The notes below the pieces were generated by a model. The model made no database searches. It was not told the origin of the DNA and saw only the letters and a program-made list of their open reading frames with translations. From NCBI GenBank assembly GCA_028023455.1, contig JAQFVV010007277.1:1-64000 (forward strand): DNA of 64,000 nucleotides, read 5' to 3'. The translations under genes and the position numbers were made by a program. This document shows positions 13,047 through 30,048 of the stretch, one piece after another. The stretch's first letter is position 1; the number at the start of each line of letters is the position of its first letter. The DNA comes from Epiperipatus broadwayi. Taxonomy: Eukaryota; Onychophora; Udeonychophora; Euonychophora; Peripatidae.

Positions 13047-13107
13047 CTGGATCCTATTATAATTACTGCAGATCTGTATATACTGTAGTAATAATAATAG
13101 AATCCAG
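13047..13107. repeat. imperfect inverted repeat
   Basis: ctggatcctattataattac pairs with gtaataataatagaatccag, giving arms of about 25 bp around an 11-nt spacer. It may be the remnant of a small foldback element. Confidence 0.65.
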
Positions 13108-15735
<2,628 letters not shown>

Positions 15736-15773
15736 GTGGTGGTAATGATGATGATGGTGTTGGTGATGATGTG

Positions 15774-15896
<123 letters not shown>

Positions 15897-17871
15897 GCAA
15901 CAACAACAATAAAGTAGCTACATCAAATATTGATAAGAGTTTTCTGTCAAGTGATGCAATTACATTTTACAATGGTCATAGACATCAAAAATCCATCTGT
16001 GTTTTTACCCACCTGTGTTATACCATCCAATCAGCATAAACATCAACCCATCTCATTTCTCTGATTATTCTGCACAAATCATGTTGTTTACCCTGGCATA
16101 AATTCAAACAACTGCATTTACATGTGGCAAAACAATTAGAATACTACTTCCAGCTGCCACCACAGAATTTATTTTTTTAGAAACATATATAATGCTTTAC
16201 AAAATCCAAAATATGCAACTTACCTCCATCCAAAATACCTAGCATTCATTAATATTGTATCATTTAATATAGATCACATTACATGCAAATTCCCCCCTTG
16301 CTCAAGATTACTAGATCTGGTTGATGAAATGCATAGATGGATTACAATGATAAATACATCACACAACAGTGAACAACACATATGTGCACTTATGCAAACA
16401 TACAGTAATATCTGTACCCATCTGAAAAACTACCTGGCAATTACAAAAGTAAAATCTGCCTTAGTCAACAACATACATGGAGAAGAAAATATATTTACTG
16501 GATCTTGGGCTACACATCTACTACTGTCAGAGTGTCAATGACACTCAGTTATCAGGGGTTCGTATATGCAAGAAATAACATGTTAAAAACAATTTATCAT
16601 GATTTCAAACAAAAGCTACAAACCTACCACTCAGTCAAATTTATTTTCGATCTTTTTGGAAAACCAGAAACACACACTCCATTTAACATAGCAGAATTTG
16701 CTACTAACCTGCATCAATACCTAATGCATGTCACTGAGGAGGACATGGAATCCCAAAATTTGTTTTTGCACATCTCAGTCAGTTCATTAGCCAATATTTG
16801 TGTGACCTATCAAATCACCTATTACATGACATCAGCAGATTATACCAAATTGCAATCAACCCCTTTAACAAGAAATAAATCCCCATATCAACATTATCCA
16901 ACTTCTGACCCATTTCAATGCGACCACTTAACATTAAAATAATTGAAGAAAAAATTATCAAAGATATCCTACAAACATATATTTTACCACTAATTTTACA
17001 CAGCCAGTGTACAAAGAAGCAATCATCTATTGTGAAAGCTGTGATGATAATCAAAACAGTTTTGAATTCAGTTTGGACTGAAAAAAGTATGCACCAATGG
17101 CAATTTTTGCTTGATATAGAAGTGGCTTTCACTCAGTTGACATTAATATATTAATTAACATGCTATCTGATACCAAAGGCCACAAACATTTGTACCTGCT
17201 TGAAAACCTATTACATAGCAGAGAAATCCATATAACGCTCAATAGCAAAAATTCTCTACCATTCATCCTCACATAATCCATATCCCAAGATTATCCATTC
17301 TGATAAAAGCTATTTACTTTTTACATCAACTCACTCATACTCAAAATCCAGCAGACTTTTGAAGGCATTCAAATGCCAGGTGCATTACAACATATAGCCT
17401 GCATTGCATATAGGGATGACATCACAGTCTTCCTTTCATCTAGAAAGCAGATACCAATACTACAGAAAATACTTCAAGAATTTCCAATCAATACACCATC
17501 TAAAATTTAATCAGCACAACTTTTGTCTGGTCACTACACATTAGTAAGCCATTTACACTAATTTATCAAGGCAAACCCATCTTCTTTCCTAGGCTTTTCT
17601 TTCTATATGGCGACTAACACAAAGGAGGAAAAAATCCAGAACAAGTTAAAAGATGAAGCACAATAGATCACTGCTTTATTATCAAAAGCATACCTCTCAA
17701 TACATGCTAAATACAATTATTCAATCAGCTGGTCTATCACCAAGATTATCTTCTATTTTCCTTTAATTCAATTCTCCAAAGCTTTCACATAAAAATCACT
17801 TCATATTGCAATAAACATCTGTGGAATAGAAAGACAGTGTCAGTATCTGCAAAATTCTTAGTTACCTCACA

Positions 17872-17893
17872 ATACACAATGGTTTGGGAATAC

Positions 17894-17933
<40 letters not shown>

Positions 17934-17955
17934 GTATTCCCAAACCATTGTGTAT
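17872..17955. repeat. palindrome with (AT)n core, first of a pair
   Basis: atacacaatggtttgggaat and its reverse complement attcccaaaccattgtgtat flank an (AT)n core, forming a perfect stem of about 28 bp on each side before the AT core. It lies within LINE B. Confidence 0.92.
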
Positions 17956-18014
17956 CTGTATTTGAAATATATATATATATATGCTCTTCCGATATATATA
18001 TATTTCAAATACAG
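17956..18014. repeat. palindrome with (AT)n core, second of a pair
   Basis: ctgtatttgaaatatat pairs with atatatttcaaatacag around a 9-nt G+C-containing loop (gctcttccg). It starts at the base immediately after the previous palindrome ends. Confidence 0.9.
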
Positions 18015-18830
18015 AAAACCACAAACCTTATAACAGCCATCCTCAGACATTTTCCAGATCTTCAATGTCTAATCCAAATAATACCTATAGACAAACCACC
18101 ACCTTCACCTTGATACCTATCATCAGTTATAAGCCAGTTTAGAACCACACATACTCAAATATCACTGCAAATAAAATATTTATATTGTAAGATCTCTACA
18201 TTGGTATACCTGGGACATACACCAGATATTTCCATACAGAAATTCAGAATAACGAACTGACAGTTACTTAAAAAATTAAAAAATGGCCCGTGGAGCCCAA
18301 ATTTTTTTGATTTCCTTCTTAGACTAAATCTATATGCCTTGCCAGCATCATACTTCCTAACATAAAGATACTTGTGTACAAAAAATAGACCCCTTCTGCA
18401 CACTATGCCACCAAGCAAAAGAAACTCAACAATGTCAATTTTACAACTGCTCAGCATTAAACAATATTTAGCATGAAATAACTAATTCTTACAGACAACC
18501 AAACATCTCTCTGCAGGATATCATGAGCATATTATACAGAATATTCACCCCTACCGTCCAGGCAGCAACATACATGCTCTATGCATATTGGTGAAAATGA
18601 TGCACATTCAGTTTTGGAAATAATACAAGGCAACATACATCAACATTTCATAACAAATTAGCACAATTAAAAAAAACAGAGATAATAAAATAGCACACCC
18701 AGACATTTTCATGGTCACTTGGTCACTCATAAAACAATGCTCAAATCTCTCATAGTTCTGCCATTACCAAATCACTTAATATACTTGAAAAGAGAATGCA
18801 AGAAAATTGACATTGGGGCATTTATTGTTT

Positions 18831-21046
18831 CAGAAAAATAATTTTATTGGTATAAAATATTAAATAATAATTAGCTAAATAAATATTACTTAACTTTAGG
18901 TAGTAACCACATTTTAAAACATATTTTGACTACCCTTTAACTTTTATATATTGTGAAAATTTACTTTTAATTATCTACTGAATAAAATTTATTTTTTGTG
19001 GAGATTGTTTAAATTTTTAATAAAAATCATTGACTTCAATATTAAAAATCATATTATAGATTTCTTTATAAGAATACTGAAATAAAAATTAGTCAAGGCA
19101 TATTATCTTCTGTATAAAAAGTGATTTTATTAGCTTATATCATCAAATATTATTTTTAATTATTTAATTAATAATTCTTATACATTATTTTTTCTTGTGT
19201 TGTGTGTTGTTATATTATATGAGAATGATTTGCTTTCAAGATGTCAGTACATTATCATATTCATAATTTTAGAAAATATCTACCATTTAAAAAAAATACT
19301 CATTTGTTTAAAAAATGGATTTTTTTTCAAGATTGCTATAGTAAATAGTTGATGTTAATAAAAGTATTATTCATAATATGATAATGATTAGTATGATAAA
19401 GCCTCACATAAAGGCTCTTTCTATGGGGATAAATGTCAATATAGATTATATTTAGGATTTACTCACATATATCTTTGCTTCTTGTTAATGCTAGCATTAT
19501 ATCAAAAATAAACAATATGTGTCAAATTTTTTTAACCATAAAAATTTTCACTTCAGCATATATTTTGGAAAAATAAAGCAACATATTATTGCCTATCTTT
19601 CAAGTATTCCATTTAAATATGCATGCATTCAGCATCTGATATTTAAATATTATTTAATGATTCATTTATATTATGATTTAGCTAACTTGCAAATTATTAC
19701 TATTGTATTATGCAAATATGAAAACAAATAAATAAATAAGTTGTGGCCAAAGTTTCAGTGTGAAGAATCTTGATACTTGAAATATGTGCTACAGAAGATT
19801 AATGAGAATTGTCTGAATTCAAAATTGCCCAATAAAAAATGATACACAAATAATTTATAATAAAATTTTATTGAAAAATTTGAGTACAACTATCAAATGA
19901 ATGATGATTGGAAAATAAACCTCCTATTTTTTGGTTTTACATAAACAAAGAGATACATATAAAAAATCATATAAAGTAACAATGAATGACACTGAGGAGA
20001 TATCTTGAATGTCATACTCTTCTTAAATGAATTAAATAAAATGGAGAAGAATGTAACAAAAAATAAAGATAAAATTGTACACTGCAGACTATATTTCATA
20101 ATAAGAGATGCTTTTAAGAAGAAATAAAAAGAGAAATTTATTAAATAAATCATTTATAATCTAAATTATAAATTTTGATAGATTTTTACAATTAAACATT
20201 TTTTAGATAACATGGGCTTTACATATTTAATAATAGAAATCTATAGATTTTTATAAAAAAAATATTTTTAATAATTGTTATATTTGAATTTGATGTAAAA
20301 CAATCCTCATATCTTTTGCAATGTTGTATTAAAAGCTATATAGTTTGTGTTTTAATTGTTAAATAAGTAACTGGATTGTCTTTGTTGTCATACAAGAACA
20401 ACAAAAATCATAGTTTAGCTAAAGATGAACTTCTAAAAAGGCCAATTTTAACACTTCATAATCAAAAATAATAATTAAATTTTGTTATACCACATTATCT
20501 AAAAAATAAAAAATTAATATTTAATATTCATAAATAAAAATACTATTGAATATTATATTTATGAATACAATTATATTTTTCCAAAGTTACTGTTTAAAAA
20601 TAAAAGTTTTTGCACTTGCAATTCACTTTTCACAAAAGTTATAGATTAATGAATTAATTCAATACTACCAAAACTGAAATGTTTGCTTTGCAAATATAAT
20701 TAGTTATGTATATATTGGAGCTTATCATCCATGATTTTAAATACACATACTTTAACAAAAAAAAATGACAAACATGGATTTTTTTTAATAAGACATTGTG
20801 TCAAGTTTTTTTTTTAAAAATGTCAGTATGCAAATTACTATTGGATTTAATATTTTTTATGAAAAAGCATTTCAAGAAACAATGAAAAGCACTATTAATC
20901 TTTTAATATATGAAGAAATTCAGGTTTGGTTGGAGATTTTGTGGAGTTTTGGGAAAACTTTTTTAATAGGATTCCAAAATTATTTGTAAAAGTAAATACA
21001 TAGTTATATGCTCAATTAATTATCACAAAAAATTAAAAATATATAA
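18831..21046. other. AT-rich non-coding stretch
   Basis: Only short chance ORFs (for example 19519-19731 plus and 19893-20153 minus) with A/T-driven composition and no recognisable motif. Nothing else seen. Confidence 0.5.
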
Positions 21047-21996
21047 CCTGGGTCTCATTTTACATGATAGATAGGTTCCTCAGAAAACACGTGCAAACGA
21101 AATCACGCAAAAATAGACGTAATCTTGAAAAAAGGGGGATGAGGACTGTGATTTTTCAAAAATCACATAAATGCAAAGCACCAATAAAATTACTTTAAAA
21201 TTCACACAAAAAAATAAGGAAATAAAATATGACTAATAAAAAATTTCAAATTTGAAAAAAATTGATACAAGACAAACTTTTTTTAACTATAATATTTAAT
21301 TTTTTCAAACCAATATATTTTTATGCATAATTTACAAAAATTTACATTTTTATACATGTTTTAATTATTATCATTATTTGTCGATAAACAGATTCATTTT
21401 CAAACTGGTAAAACATCAGATTCTGCACAAATGGAAATACAACTAGCACCAATGTCAGTCTCATGTTGTGTTAATGGTTTTCTGGTGACAACATAATTAG
21501 TAATTAATATAACAACTAAAAATTAAATTCTTCATTTTGTCTTTAATTTTTTAATTTTCAATTTTAATTGTGCCCACTGCTATTACTCACCTTTTAAAAA
21601 TAAACTTGCGGACACTAAATGATTAATAATTGATTATGTTCTTTTTTAAAAAGCAAAAACAGAATGTGATTTAAAATCCAAAATTAACACGCACAATGTT
21701 TGAACAATTTACATTATAATCTTGTAAAATTTAATATGTGTATACATAAAATATGGAAATCATGATTTTAATTTCATTATTGCATAAAATCTTAGTATTA
21801 TAAAGCACTGAAAATATTGAAATTACTATGATGAAAGTCGAATTTCAATAATGTGCGTTTACTTTCAATATGACGTAAGTGCGCGAAATTTATTATTTAA
21901 AGTAATAGCGCATTATCAAAGTTTGACTTCCAGAGAAATGTGAATCATGTAACTTCAAAATTGTGTTAAATAAATCCACATAAATAGAAACCCAGG
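21047..21996. mobile_element. possible non-autonomous DNA transposon (~950 bp)
   Basis: The left end reads acctgggtctcattttacatg and the right end is its imperfect complement (catnnnnn-agaaacccaggt, ending about 21996). This gives terminal inverted repeats with a CCTGGGT/ACCCAGG core. Subterminal DNA is enriched in CG-containing words (cacgtgcaaacg, aatcacgc, gacgtaag, gtgcgcgaaa) that are absent from the flanks, as expected for an inserted element. There is no transposase ORF. I cannot identify a convincing target-site duplication. Confidence 0.5.
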
Positions 21997-24900
21997 TGTA
22001 GTTTATTTTTAATTATTGTCTATTTCCTACATTTTGTATTTCAAATTATTTTTATTACATTGAAAATTAATTTACTTTGCTAATTTCTTTTTGCATTGAT
22101 AACATGATGAACACTAATTTTTTTTTTAAAATTGATCAGAAATAATTTTTTATTAATTTGAAATTTTAGAAATTATGTTCTGTAAAAGCAATAGACAGAT
22201 GAATAATTATTGTAATGCTTAATTTTACCCACATGTTCACACATATACATACGTATATTAGGTTACATGGCATACAACAACATAGTTGTGTGTGTGCCCA
22301 TATACATCTATAAAATAAAACAAAAGTAGAAATAAACACAGACATAATTTTTAAAGATATTTTCTATATGGCATTGAGAATAATAACAACTATAAAAGGT
22401 TAAATAATTCCGAATTTAAAATAGAATTTTATTATAAATTAAAACTTGTAAAAAGGTCTGATAAATATTTTTATTTAATTATGGTTTTGAAAGTAAAAAC
22501 AAGCATATATTATGATAATATAACTGATAATTGTAAAAATGTCTTATCTATGTAGAAATCTTTGTATATCACACCTTGATACAACTGTCAAACATTTCTT
22601 TCAAAGAGATTAGAGAGATAAGAAAAATGTTTTTAATTAATGTGTTTTGGTCAACCTAATATAAAAAGGATGGATATAAATACAGTAATAGTTTACTGTT
22701 TTTTAAAATAGTTAGCCAGTGATATTTTGAGAAGAGTTGGCAAAGTAGGGGAGTTGGTTTCCAGAGTTACAAGAAAGTTGCCATAGATCAGAGGTAGCGA
22801 AAGTCAAGATGAATGAGGCATCTCCTGTTGGTTTACCATGTGAGAATTTAGATGCACATAGAAAAATATCCAATCCTCTGTCTGTAACCTTAAATATAGA
22901 TAAGATAGTTTGCTGACCTGAGGTCTAAGTGGAACCAAGTATGTTCAACAGTAAACTGATTATATCATTTATGATATCAATTCCTGGATTATATCTTTTC
23001 TGATGAGATAATCTTGGACTGGCCCCCATCAAGAGAAAACATCAGTTGGCAAATTAAATTATATGTATGCTGATGTATGTAGATGCAAGGAATCACAAAT
23101 AAATGCATCACATTATATTTATATAAAGTCAGTTATTTTTAAATAATTCATTTAAAATACATTCTTAAAAACATTCTTAGATAAATTTAAAGTTATTATA
23201 ATTATAAACAACCTGTGATAGTGATACATATATAGAGAAAATAATTTTAAATCATTTAAAATCTATATTTAAAAAAACACAAAAATGTGAGTAATAATTT
23301 TGCTTGGATTAAAAATAAAAAAGTAAAGAATAGATGATTCTAAAAGTGTTATAATTAATTAACAAAATCTATTAAATGCTGATGTTATTTTTTAAAAGAA
23401 GAAATAATCTACAAACAAATTTTTTTAGAGTAACCTGCCAAAAAGTAATAAAAAAGAAAAATGGCTCTGATATAAAATTTAACTTTTATCAATGGTCAAG
23501 GGGATTGATGTTATTTTAGAATTAAATAACATAATTCATATTTTTATATATTTTTTCAATATTGAATTTAATTGTAAAAATCTATATTTTAATAACTTTA
23601 TTATCATGACAAGTTAAAATATATATTATAAAATCCATTGTGCACATACATTTCTATGCATACAAAATATATGTTAAATTAATAATTAATTACATATAAA
23701 ATTAATTTCATTTATTATCTTGAGAAGTTAAAATTTATGATGTGCATGACAGTGGGTGCGCACACACATATATATGTTAAATGTTATTAAATATGTATAA
23801 AACTGAATTTTACTTATAAGTTATGACACATCAAATATTTTATATTAAATAATAAATTATTCCCCACATCAGTGTGATGACATGTATAACATAGTATGAG
23901 ATATTTATATCATTTAACTTAAAATTTTAGACATTTATTGAATTTTATATGATGATTGAAATATAGACATCAATTGTACTGCACATCTATGTGTAAAAAC
24001 CAATGAGTGACATGTGGACATGTATAGGTAAATTTTAATCATTTATAGTATTTTTATGTAACGTAATTTTTTATAATTATGTTGTGACCATTCAAATATG
24101 TCCAAAAATTAAACAACATGTATGTGTGTATATCTATAGGTATTGTATATGAACATGCCTTAAATTAATGTAATAACTTGAATTTTGTAGTAATTTTGTA
24201 AATCATAAATGTAATAGTTTTATATTTCTCTATTAGTCAAAATCAGTTTTATTTTTCTATATTAGTCAAAATCAGAAAGTTTATTTGTGTATAGCCCTAT
24301 TTAGAAACCTTGATATTATTTTTCAATTGTTATTAATAAATTTGTATTAAATTGTCAAAATTATTCCAGTAAACTTAATTCTCTTGATCATAATACAGTT
24401 ATAGAGCTTATGTTCTTTGGGGTAGATTTGAGCATAATGATCTGACATATGAAAGGGGATGCATTTTAGTGCAGGGGAATTTCAGTATAACATTGTCTTG
24501 GTTTTGACATGAGCATTAAATTTTTCAAAACCCATGCACCTATATTTTATTTAGTTTAGTCTATTAGAAATTATGTTTATAGTTGGCCAGTACATTAATG
24601 GTATATGTGGCCATAACAATGATGATTCTCAGCATGTTTTAAGATCCTAGCATTATTTTTATGGTTGCATATTCAAATGGATGAACACTTAGTTGGTGCA
24701 TCAAAATTAATGATTAAATAATTGCCACAAGCTGACAAAGACACAATAGTTAGCCTGGTCTACAGTAGATTTATTTCAAATCCAATTACTAGAATGACTG
24801 TTCATTTATTTTTGATTTTGATCACCCATAATGATGAGTATTACTTTTAATTATTTTAATGTTAATAATTTATTTAATCATACTTTTAATGATTCTAACA

Positions 24901-25169
24901 AGTTAATCAGGCTGATCTCTCAAAGAGTTTCTATGATTTCATTCTCTTTTTAATATATAAAATTACTTATATATGTTTTAGATATTAAACACTACTTCAA
25001 TATCTCAAAGTTCAATATTTTACTTTACTAATTTAATATTTTATCTCATTATTTAAATTAATTTTAATTGAAATTTTAATTATTTGGGGTTGATGATGAT
25101 TTTCCACCACACCACCATCATATTGTTTGCCATCCACTGGGTCACCTAATTTCCCATTGCATTATAATA
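21997..25169. other. AT-rich stretch with one G+C-richer patch
   Basis: Mostly non-coding A/T sequence. The patch at about 22730-23060 (from gttggcaaagtaggggagttgg to ggactggcccccatcaag) stands out by composition but gives no recognisable protein in six frames. An old transposon fragment is the simplest guess. Confidence 0.45.
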
Positions 25170-25278
25170 TATATATATGAATTTTGTAAAATGGTACGGA
25201 AAAGAGTTGAAAATGATATAAGAAAGTATAACTGTGAAATAGCAAGGAAAGCTGTAGAAGAAAATAAAAGTCTCAAGA

Positions 25279-25599
25279 ATGTTAAACAACAATTTTGGTA
25301 TTGATAGGAAATTTATATCTGCAATAAGAAAAAAAGATGGAATTATTATTACAAAGAGAGATGACATCATGAAATTAGTAGAAGATTTTTATCAAAAATT
25401 ATATAGTAATAAAGAACAAGTACATCCTATATCTATTACATCTTCCGAATTGCCCAGAATTTTAAATGAAGAAGTGAGACATGCAATTAAATGTATGAAG
25501 AAAGGAAAGGCTCCAGGAAATGATGGAATTATAATTGATATATTAAAAGAAGGAGGTGAAGAAATAGAAACAATTTTAGAAAAGTTATATACCAAATAA
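25279..25599 (+). pseudogene. RTE-like RT, N-terminal segment (stop at 25597)
   Basis: 106 codons running from -NNNFGIDRKF- through -EDFYQKLYSNKEQ- to the RT entry motif -MKKGKAPGNDGIIIDILKEGG- near residues 73-93. Upstream, 25180-25278 also encodes element-like residues (-KMVRKRVENDI- style) with a stop, so the Met at 25279 is internal. The TAA after -LYTK falls inside the conserved region; coding resumes in the same frame as -LNDKDVPEEWKNAV-. Confidence 0.85.
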
Positions 25600-26223
25600 T
25601 TAAATGATAAAGATGTACCGGAAGAATGGAAGAATGCAGTAATAATATTAATATTTAAAAAAGGTGATAAAGAAGATATTAGAAATTACAGACCTATCAG
25701 CCTTTTATCAGTTTTATATAAAATTTTTACCAAGATAATTACAACTCGTCTACAGAGAACTTTGGATTTCCACCAACCAAGAGAACAAGCTGGATTTAAA
25801 AGTGGTTTTAGTACAATAGATCATATCCAGGTATTGAGAGAAGTCATAGAAAGGACAAATGAATATGAGTTGTCATTATGTTTTGAATTTGTAGATTATG
25901 AAAAAGCATTCAATTCTATACACATTTCTTCAGTGATTAAAGCATTGGATCATCAAGGTATAGATCCAGGATATTGTCATATTTTAAAGAATATTTATAA
26001 AAATGCAATGGCAACAATTAGATTACATAATGATACTGGAAAAATCAACATTGAGAAAGGTGTAAGGCAAGGTGACTCCATATCTCCAAAACTTTTTACA
26101 GCAGTGCTGCAAGAAGTATTTTGTGGATTAAAATGGGAAACTAAAGGAATGAAAGTAAATGGAGAGTATTTAAGTCATTTAGATTTTGCATATGATGTAG
26201 TTGTTTTTGCAAATAATGCTTAG
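25600..26223 (+). pseudogene. RTE-like RT palm (catalytic motif altered)
   Basis: In frame after the stop come -DVPEEWKNAVII- and -RNYRPISLLSVLYKIFTKII- (motif 1), then -EQAGFKSGFSTIDHIQVL- (motif 2). Motif A reads FVDYEKAFNSI near 25887-25919 with the first catalytic Asp kept. Motif B is GVRQGDSISPKLF near 26059-26097. Motif C reads LDFAYDVVVFANNA where the family has F-A-D-D, so one of the metal-binding Asp residues is Tyr. The frame ends at 26221-26223 (TAG) by a small indel immediately after -FANNA. Confidence 0.88.
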
Positions 26224-26948
26224 AGCTTCAGGAAATGTTGCAGGAGTTAGCAGATGAAAGTAGAAAAGTAGGACTAAAGATAAATGTTAAAAAGACTAAA
26301 GTAATGTTTAATCGATTTGCTCAAAATATGAAAATAAAGATTGATTATGAAGAATTAGAAGAAGTTAACAGTTACAAATACCTAGGTCAGATTATTAATA
26401 CAGATGGAAACATAATGGAGGAAATTAATCATTGAATTAAACTTGGTTGGAGTGCTTTTGGTAGAAATAACTTGATACTAAAAGGAAATATGCCTATGTG
26501 TTTGAAAAGAATGGTTTTTAACAAATGTGTTTTACCAGTTCTTACTTATGGATCTGAGACTTGGACACTTAATAGAAGAGCAATACAGAGACTTCAGACC
26601 ACTCAAAGGAGTATGGAGAGATGTATGTTGGGAGTAACAAGAAGAGAATGAAAATGCAATGTATGGGTAAGACAACAAACAGGTGTTACTGATCTTATTG
26701 AAAAAATTAAAAGATTGAAATGGAGTTGGGCTGGACATATTGCTAGAAGAAATGATAATAGATGGACAATTGAAATTTTAAACTGGATTCCAAGAGATTG
26801 TAAAAGACCCAGAAAGAGACCACATGTGAGATGGATGGATGAAAGAAGAAAATGTGCAGGGGTGTTGTGGAAAAGAGAAGCTAAAGATCAGAGAAGATGG
26901 ATTAAACTTGGAGAGACCTTCATCCTGCAGTGGATTGATAATGGTTGA
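26224..26948 (+). pseudogene. RTE-like C-terminal region (two in-frame stops)
   Basis: Continues as -LQEMLQELADESRKVGLKI- and -KTKVMFN- (RT thumb), then -YKYLGQIINTDG-. After a TGA near 26433 comes -IKLGWSAFGRNN- and -VLPVLTYGSETWTL-. After a second TGA near 26649 comes the C-terminal -LKWSWAGHIARRNDNRW- block with [17 protein letters not shown], characteristic of RTE-type C-termini. Both TGAs stand where relatives usually have Arg, consistent with CGA-to-TGA change. The reading frame ends close to the (TA)n tail. Confidence 0.85.
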
Positions 26949-28974
<2,026 letters not shown>

Positions 28975-29528
28975 TATATATATAAAATACTTCTTTTTCA
29001 GGTTCATCCGTGTTAAAAACTTTTAATATTAATATATTGACATTTCAACTTGGTTACACAAGCCATCCACAGAGTTATAAAAGGTACAAAAACATTTGTA
29101 GAGGCGCTACAATCACTGATTTGAATAAAATGTTAAATTCCACCAATAGCAAAAAATGTTAAAATTAGGAATGTTTTTTTTAAAAAAAATATTTCCAAAT
29201 AGGAGGAAGTTTGCATGTTTCATCTCACTTATTGATACAATCTGGCCTTTTAAGTATCTCAATGGCTTCTCTAATTTTGCATTGGTAGAGATTATCACAT
29301 CTGGATATGATACTGGTACTAGAAAAATCAATGTTATGACCTGAATCTATAGTATGGAGTGAGAGTGCTAATGATGATGAGTGTTGTTTAACTGCATTAG
29401 CATGCTCATCTCTCCTAACACTGATGCGACGATTACTCATACCTATGTAAGAAGCTTTACAATTTTTACATGAGATTTGATAGACACCATGAGATTCAAG
29501 AGGGATTGAATCCTTAGGCTTGGTTATT
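28975..29528 (-). mobile_element. Penelope-like element, 3' fragment
   Basis: A minus-strand fragment retaining the GIY-YIG endonuclease end and the 3' non-coding tail of a Penelope-like retroelement. It is 5'-truncated at the (TA)n boundary near 29528. The right-hand segment (actctgtggatggcttgtgtaaccaag, near 29050-29080) is untranslated tail ending at a short TATATA near 28975. Penelope-like elements pair an RT with a C-terminal GIY-YIG nuclease; the RT part is absent here. Confidence 0.8.
29225..29527 (-). pseudogene. Penelope GIY-YIG endonuclease domain (fragment)
   Basis: The frame is open from the (TA)n border at about 29527 to the stop at 29225. It reads -TKPKDSIPLESHGVYQISC- then -KNCKASYIGMSNRRISVRRDEH-. 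This shows the family signature G-V-Y, ten residues, then Y-I-G, with the following conserved Arg in -RISVRRDEH- and the downstream -SGHNIDF- and -KIREAIEI- blocks. The C-x2-C pair between GVY and YIG is typical of Penelope-like nucleases. This nuclease nicks target DNA to prime reverse transcription. The Met at 29440 is internal. The domain looks almost intact but has no RT, so it cannot act alone. Confidence 0.85.
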
Positions 29529-29538
29529 ATATATATAG

Positions 29539-29584
<46 letters not shown>
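29528..29584. repeat. (TA)n-(TG)n microsatellite
   Basis: TATATA with one GATA interruption, then about 20 bp of TG repeat. It separates the Penelope fragment from the inverted-repeat element at 29602. Confidence 0.95.
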
Positions 29585-29585
<1 letters not shown>

Positions 29586-29601
29586 CCAAACTTCTTTTTA
29601 A

Positions 29602-30048
29602 AACTTGTTTTTTTATATGAATATTATAAATATAATATAACACATGGTTTCAACTATTTTATAATACACACTTTTTCAAGGAACACTAAAAACTAAAAAT
29701 ATATAATAATAATAAATATAAAATATCACCTATTCCAAACAAATCCAAAAACATTAAAAACACTAAAAAAATATCTTTAGCTCAATACCTTCTCTATTAC
29801 CAACAATCTCAAAACCTTATAGTTGTTTTTTTTTTGCATTTATATACCCATTCAAAACATCCTAAAACCATTTAATTAACAAATCTATTATTTTCTTTTT
29901 TTCTTTTCTATTAACATCCTATTTTATATTTATTATTATATATTTGTATTTTTAATTTTTGGTGTTCCTTGAAACAGACTATATTATAAAATAATCAAAA
30001 TGTTGGTGTTATTTTATGTTTATAATAGTCATATAAAAAGACAAATTA
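29602..30048. mobile_element. inverted-repeat element (MITE-like)
   Basis: Left arm 29602-29726 and right arm 29919-30048 are imperfect reverse complements: aacttgtttttttatatg pairs with catataaaaagacaaatt, and caaggaacactaaaaact with attttt-ggtgttccttg. The spacer is about 190 bp, AT-rich and non-coding. Arm divergence is greater than in the 501-907 and 37797-38016 elements, suggesting greater age. Confidence 0.72.

Larger units (their letters stand above)
15950..18830 (+). pseudogene. LINE B: heavily decayed non-LTR retrotransposon
   Basis: The region is visibly richer in C and A than its surroundings and encodes RT-like peptides scattered over all three plus-strand frames. In order: -HSVKFIFDLFGKPETHTPFN- near 16640; a fingers-like segment -KAVMIIKTVLNSVWTEKSMH- near 17035; motif A-like -LLDIEVAF- near 17110 followed in another frame by -SVDINILINML-; motif C as AYRDDITVF at about 17406-17432 (YRDD where YADD is usual); then -SSFLGFSFYMATN- near 17580. 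The C-terminal region runs to about 18750 (-LLHTMPPSKRN- near 18395). Stops and frameshifts are frequent and two palindromes have inserted at 17872-18014. Boundaries are approximate. The style recalls L1/Tx1-group elements, but this is only an impression. Confidence 0.72.
25170..26948 (+). mobile_element. RTE-like LINE, 5'-truncated
   Basis: About 1.8 kb with an RT and a C-terminal region, but no apurinic-like endonuclease domain, so the copy is 5'-truncated. Its 5' edge follows a short (TA)n at about 25167-25178 and its 3' end runs into about 117 bp of (TA)n, consistent with RTE elements, which end in short simple repeats and not poly-A. Several stops and one frameshift make it non-functional. 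Confidence 0.9.

Noticed and set aside
22730-23060. G+C-richer patch considered as an exon
   Set aside because: Six-frame reading gives frequent stops and no splice-bounded open block.
25146-26738. minus-strand ORFs opposite the RTE-like element
   Set aside because: Antisense shadows; the plus-strand frames carry the RT motifs.
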